NCBI RefSeq assembly: GCF_900114615.1
Contig: NZ_FOTS01000011.1
Location: 1-64,000, forward strand
DNA: 64,000 nucleotides
Reading direction: 5' to 3'
Origin: Pelosinus propionicus DSM 13327
GTDB taxonomy: Bacteria; Bacillota; Negativicutes; DSM-13327
Within the stretch, counting starts at the first letter, position 1; every line of letters begins with the position of its first letter. Positions 62,764 to 64,000 of this stretch are shown one piece after another. The translations under genes and the position numbers were made by a program. The notes beneath the pieces are model-generated. The model was given only the letters and a program-made list of their open reading frames with translations, searched no databases and had not been told where the DNA came from.

Positions 62764-62768
62764 TTATA

Positions 62769-64000
62769 TCACCTCGCCGTTTTATCATCAGTCAGAAATG
62801 TTTCTTTAAACTCTTTAATTGCTTCTTTCAGCACATTTTCCGTATCGGCAGATAGTACTTTTGATTCTCTAATGGTTTCTCCAATAGCAGGATGGTTAGA
62901 TCGTAAAAATTTAATAAAATCACGTTCAAATTTAGCCACATCTGCTACAGGAACATCATCGATATAGCCATTAATTGCCGTATAAATAATCATGACTTGT
63001 TCTTCAACTACTACCGGAGAATATTGAGGTTGTTTTAAGACTTCAATAGTTCGCTGCCCTCTATCTAAAGAAGCTTTGGTATCTTTATCAAGATCAGAAC
63101 CAAATTGAGCAAAGGCTGCCAACTCTCGATACTGTGCTAAATCAAGGCGCAAACGTCCTGCAACCTGTTTCATTGCTTTAATCTGGGCAGATCCCCCTAC
63201 GCGGGATACTGACAAACCAGCATTAATCGCCGGTCTAACACCAGCGTAAAACATTTCACTTTCTAGAAAAATTTGACCATCTGTAATAGAAATTACATTC
63301 GTCGGAATATATGCTGATACGTCGCCTGCTAATGTCTCAATGATTGGCAATGCCGTAATAGAGCCGCCGCCTAATCCTTCCGATAACTTAGCTGCCCGTT
63401 CTAACAGGCGAGAATGTAAGTAGAAAACATCACCGGGATAGGCTTCACGTCCTGGAGGACGGCGCAGCAGCAGTGACATGGCACGATAGGCTACCGCATG
63501 TTTGGATAAATCATCATATACGCAAAGTACATGACCGCCTTTATACATAAAGTATTCACCAATAGCGACACCAGCGTAAGGAGCTATGTATTGTAACGGT
63601 GCGCTGTCAGAGGCCGAGGCCACAACAACAATTGAATAAGCCATAGCGCCACTTTCTTCTAGGGTATGTACGACACGGGCTACTGTAGATGCTTTTTGTC
63701 CGATTGCAACATAAATACAAATTACATCCTGCCCTTTTTGGTTCAGAATCGTATCTACAGCAATGGCTGTTTTTCCTGTGCCACGGTCCCCAATAATGAG
63801 TTCGCGCTGTCCGCGTCCAATGGGTACCATGGAGTCAATGGCCTTTATACCGGTTTGCAAAGGTTGTTTAACGGATTGACGATCTGCAATGCCGGGAGCC
63901 AAAAATTCAATGGGACGAAACTCTGTGGTCTGAATAGGGCCCTTTCCGTCAATCGGCTGACCGAGTGCATTCACGACCCGCCCCACCATTGCTTCACCAG
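62769..64000 (-). CDS. atpA: ATP synthase F1 alpha subunit, 5' part outside window
   Basis: The frame is open to the window edge; the first in-frame ATG (63989) is internal ([22 protein letters not shown]), so about 90 N-terminal residues are missing. P-loop [18 protein letters not shown], then [30 protein letters not shown] and [16 protein letters not shown] are all typical. Non-catalytic nucleotide-binding subunit, first F1 gene visible here. Confidence 0.97.
   Translation of the reverse strand, partial: GEAMVGRVVNALGQPIDGKGPIQTTEFRPIEFLAPGIADRQSVKQPLQTGIKAIDSMVPIGRGQRELIIGDRGTGKTAIAVDTILNQKGQDVICIYVAIGQKASTVARVVHTLEESGAMAYSIVVVASASDSAPLQYIAPYAGVAIGEYFMYKGGHVLCVYDDLSKHAVAYRAMSLLLRRPPGREAYPGDVFYLHSRLLERAAKLSEGLGGGSITALPIIETLAGDVSAYIPTNVISITDGQIFLESEMFYAGVRPAINAGLSVSRVGGSAQIKAMKQVAGRLRLDLAQYRELAAFAQFGSDLDKDTKASLDRGQRTIEVLKQPQYSPVVVEEQVMIIYTAINGYIDDVPVADVAKFERDFIKFLRSNHPAIGETIRESKVLSADTENVLKEAIKEFKETFLTDDKTAR

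Overview
This window looks like a chromosomal segment of a spore-forming diderm Firmicute of the class Negativicutes (Pelosinus/Sporomusa type). The inference rests on one combination: SLH-domain outer-membrane porins (OmpM type), a complete lipid A/Kdo/Lpt gene set using LpxI instead of LpxH, BamA/TamB/Mla/TolC genes, flagellar P- and L-ring genes, and endospore genes (spoIID, spoIIQ-like, spoIIID) in a Bacillus-like gene order. Every gene I accept is on the minus strand, so transcription runs from high to low coordinates. No rRNA, tRNA or CRISPR was found.

Layout in transcription order. 64000-60066: the end of the F1 ATP synthase operon (atpA partial, atpG, atpD, atpC), closed by a terminator. 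59941-53519: ywmB, murA, spoIID, an M23 peptidase resembling SpoIIQ, spoIIID, mbl and flgF, a block that follows Bacillus synteny and contains readable sigma-E-like and sigma-F-like promoters. 53365-49398: flgG, flgA, flgH, flgI and flgJ, i.e. rod plus the P and L rings needed to cross an outer membrane, with a sigma-D-like promoter before flgG. 49342-45752: a three-gene envelope cassette (AMIN/phosphodiester glycosidase, a small lipoyl-fold membrane protein, an S55 serine peptidase). 45514-42683: mlaE-mlaF-mlaD. 42553-41240: tolC with a consensus promoter and a palindromic operator candidate. 40972-27246: tamB, a sigma-70-type factor, a single-pass membrane protein, bamA, an outer-membrane protein that seems to start at AUU, three Skp/OmpH proteins, lpxD, a YjbH-like protein and an LpxL-like acyltransferase, ending at a strong hairpin. 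27041-23859: an unusual ABC permease with a very large extracytoplasmic domain, and its ATPase. 23697-6090: a probable 18-gene LPS operon (lpxC, fabZ, lpxA, lpxI, lpxB, msbA, waaA, lpxK, kdsB, kdsA, kdsD, kdsC, lpxL, lptC, lptA, lptB, lptF/G, DUF3084 gene). 5700-357: three SLH porin paralogues with two small genes between the second and the first. Positions 1-342 are the end of an IS1182-like insertion sequence that runs off the window.

Together the genes build and maintain an outer membrane: lipid A and Kdo synthesis, LPS export as far as the periplasmic bridge (no lptD is present here), protein insertion (BamA, Skp, TamB), lipid trafficking (Mla, TamB, possibly the unknown ABC system), efflux (TolC), and porins that tether the outer membrane to the wall through SLH domains.

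The most notable non-coding observations are a 22-nt leader hairpin shared by all three porin genes with a compensatory base change, a TGACTA-NN-TAGTCA palindrome shared by the third porin and tolC, an apparent AUU start codon, and two families of dispersed intergenic palindromic repeats. The gene arrangement I find most worth testing is the sigma factor followed by a single-pass membrane protein inside the tam/bam cluster.
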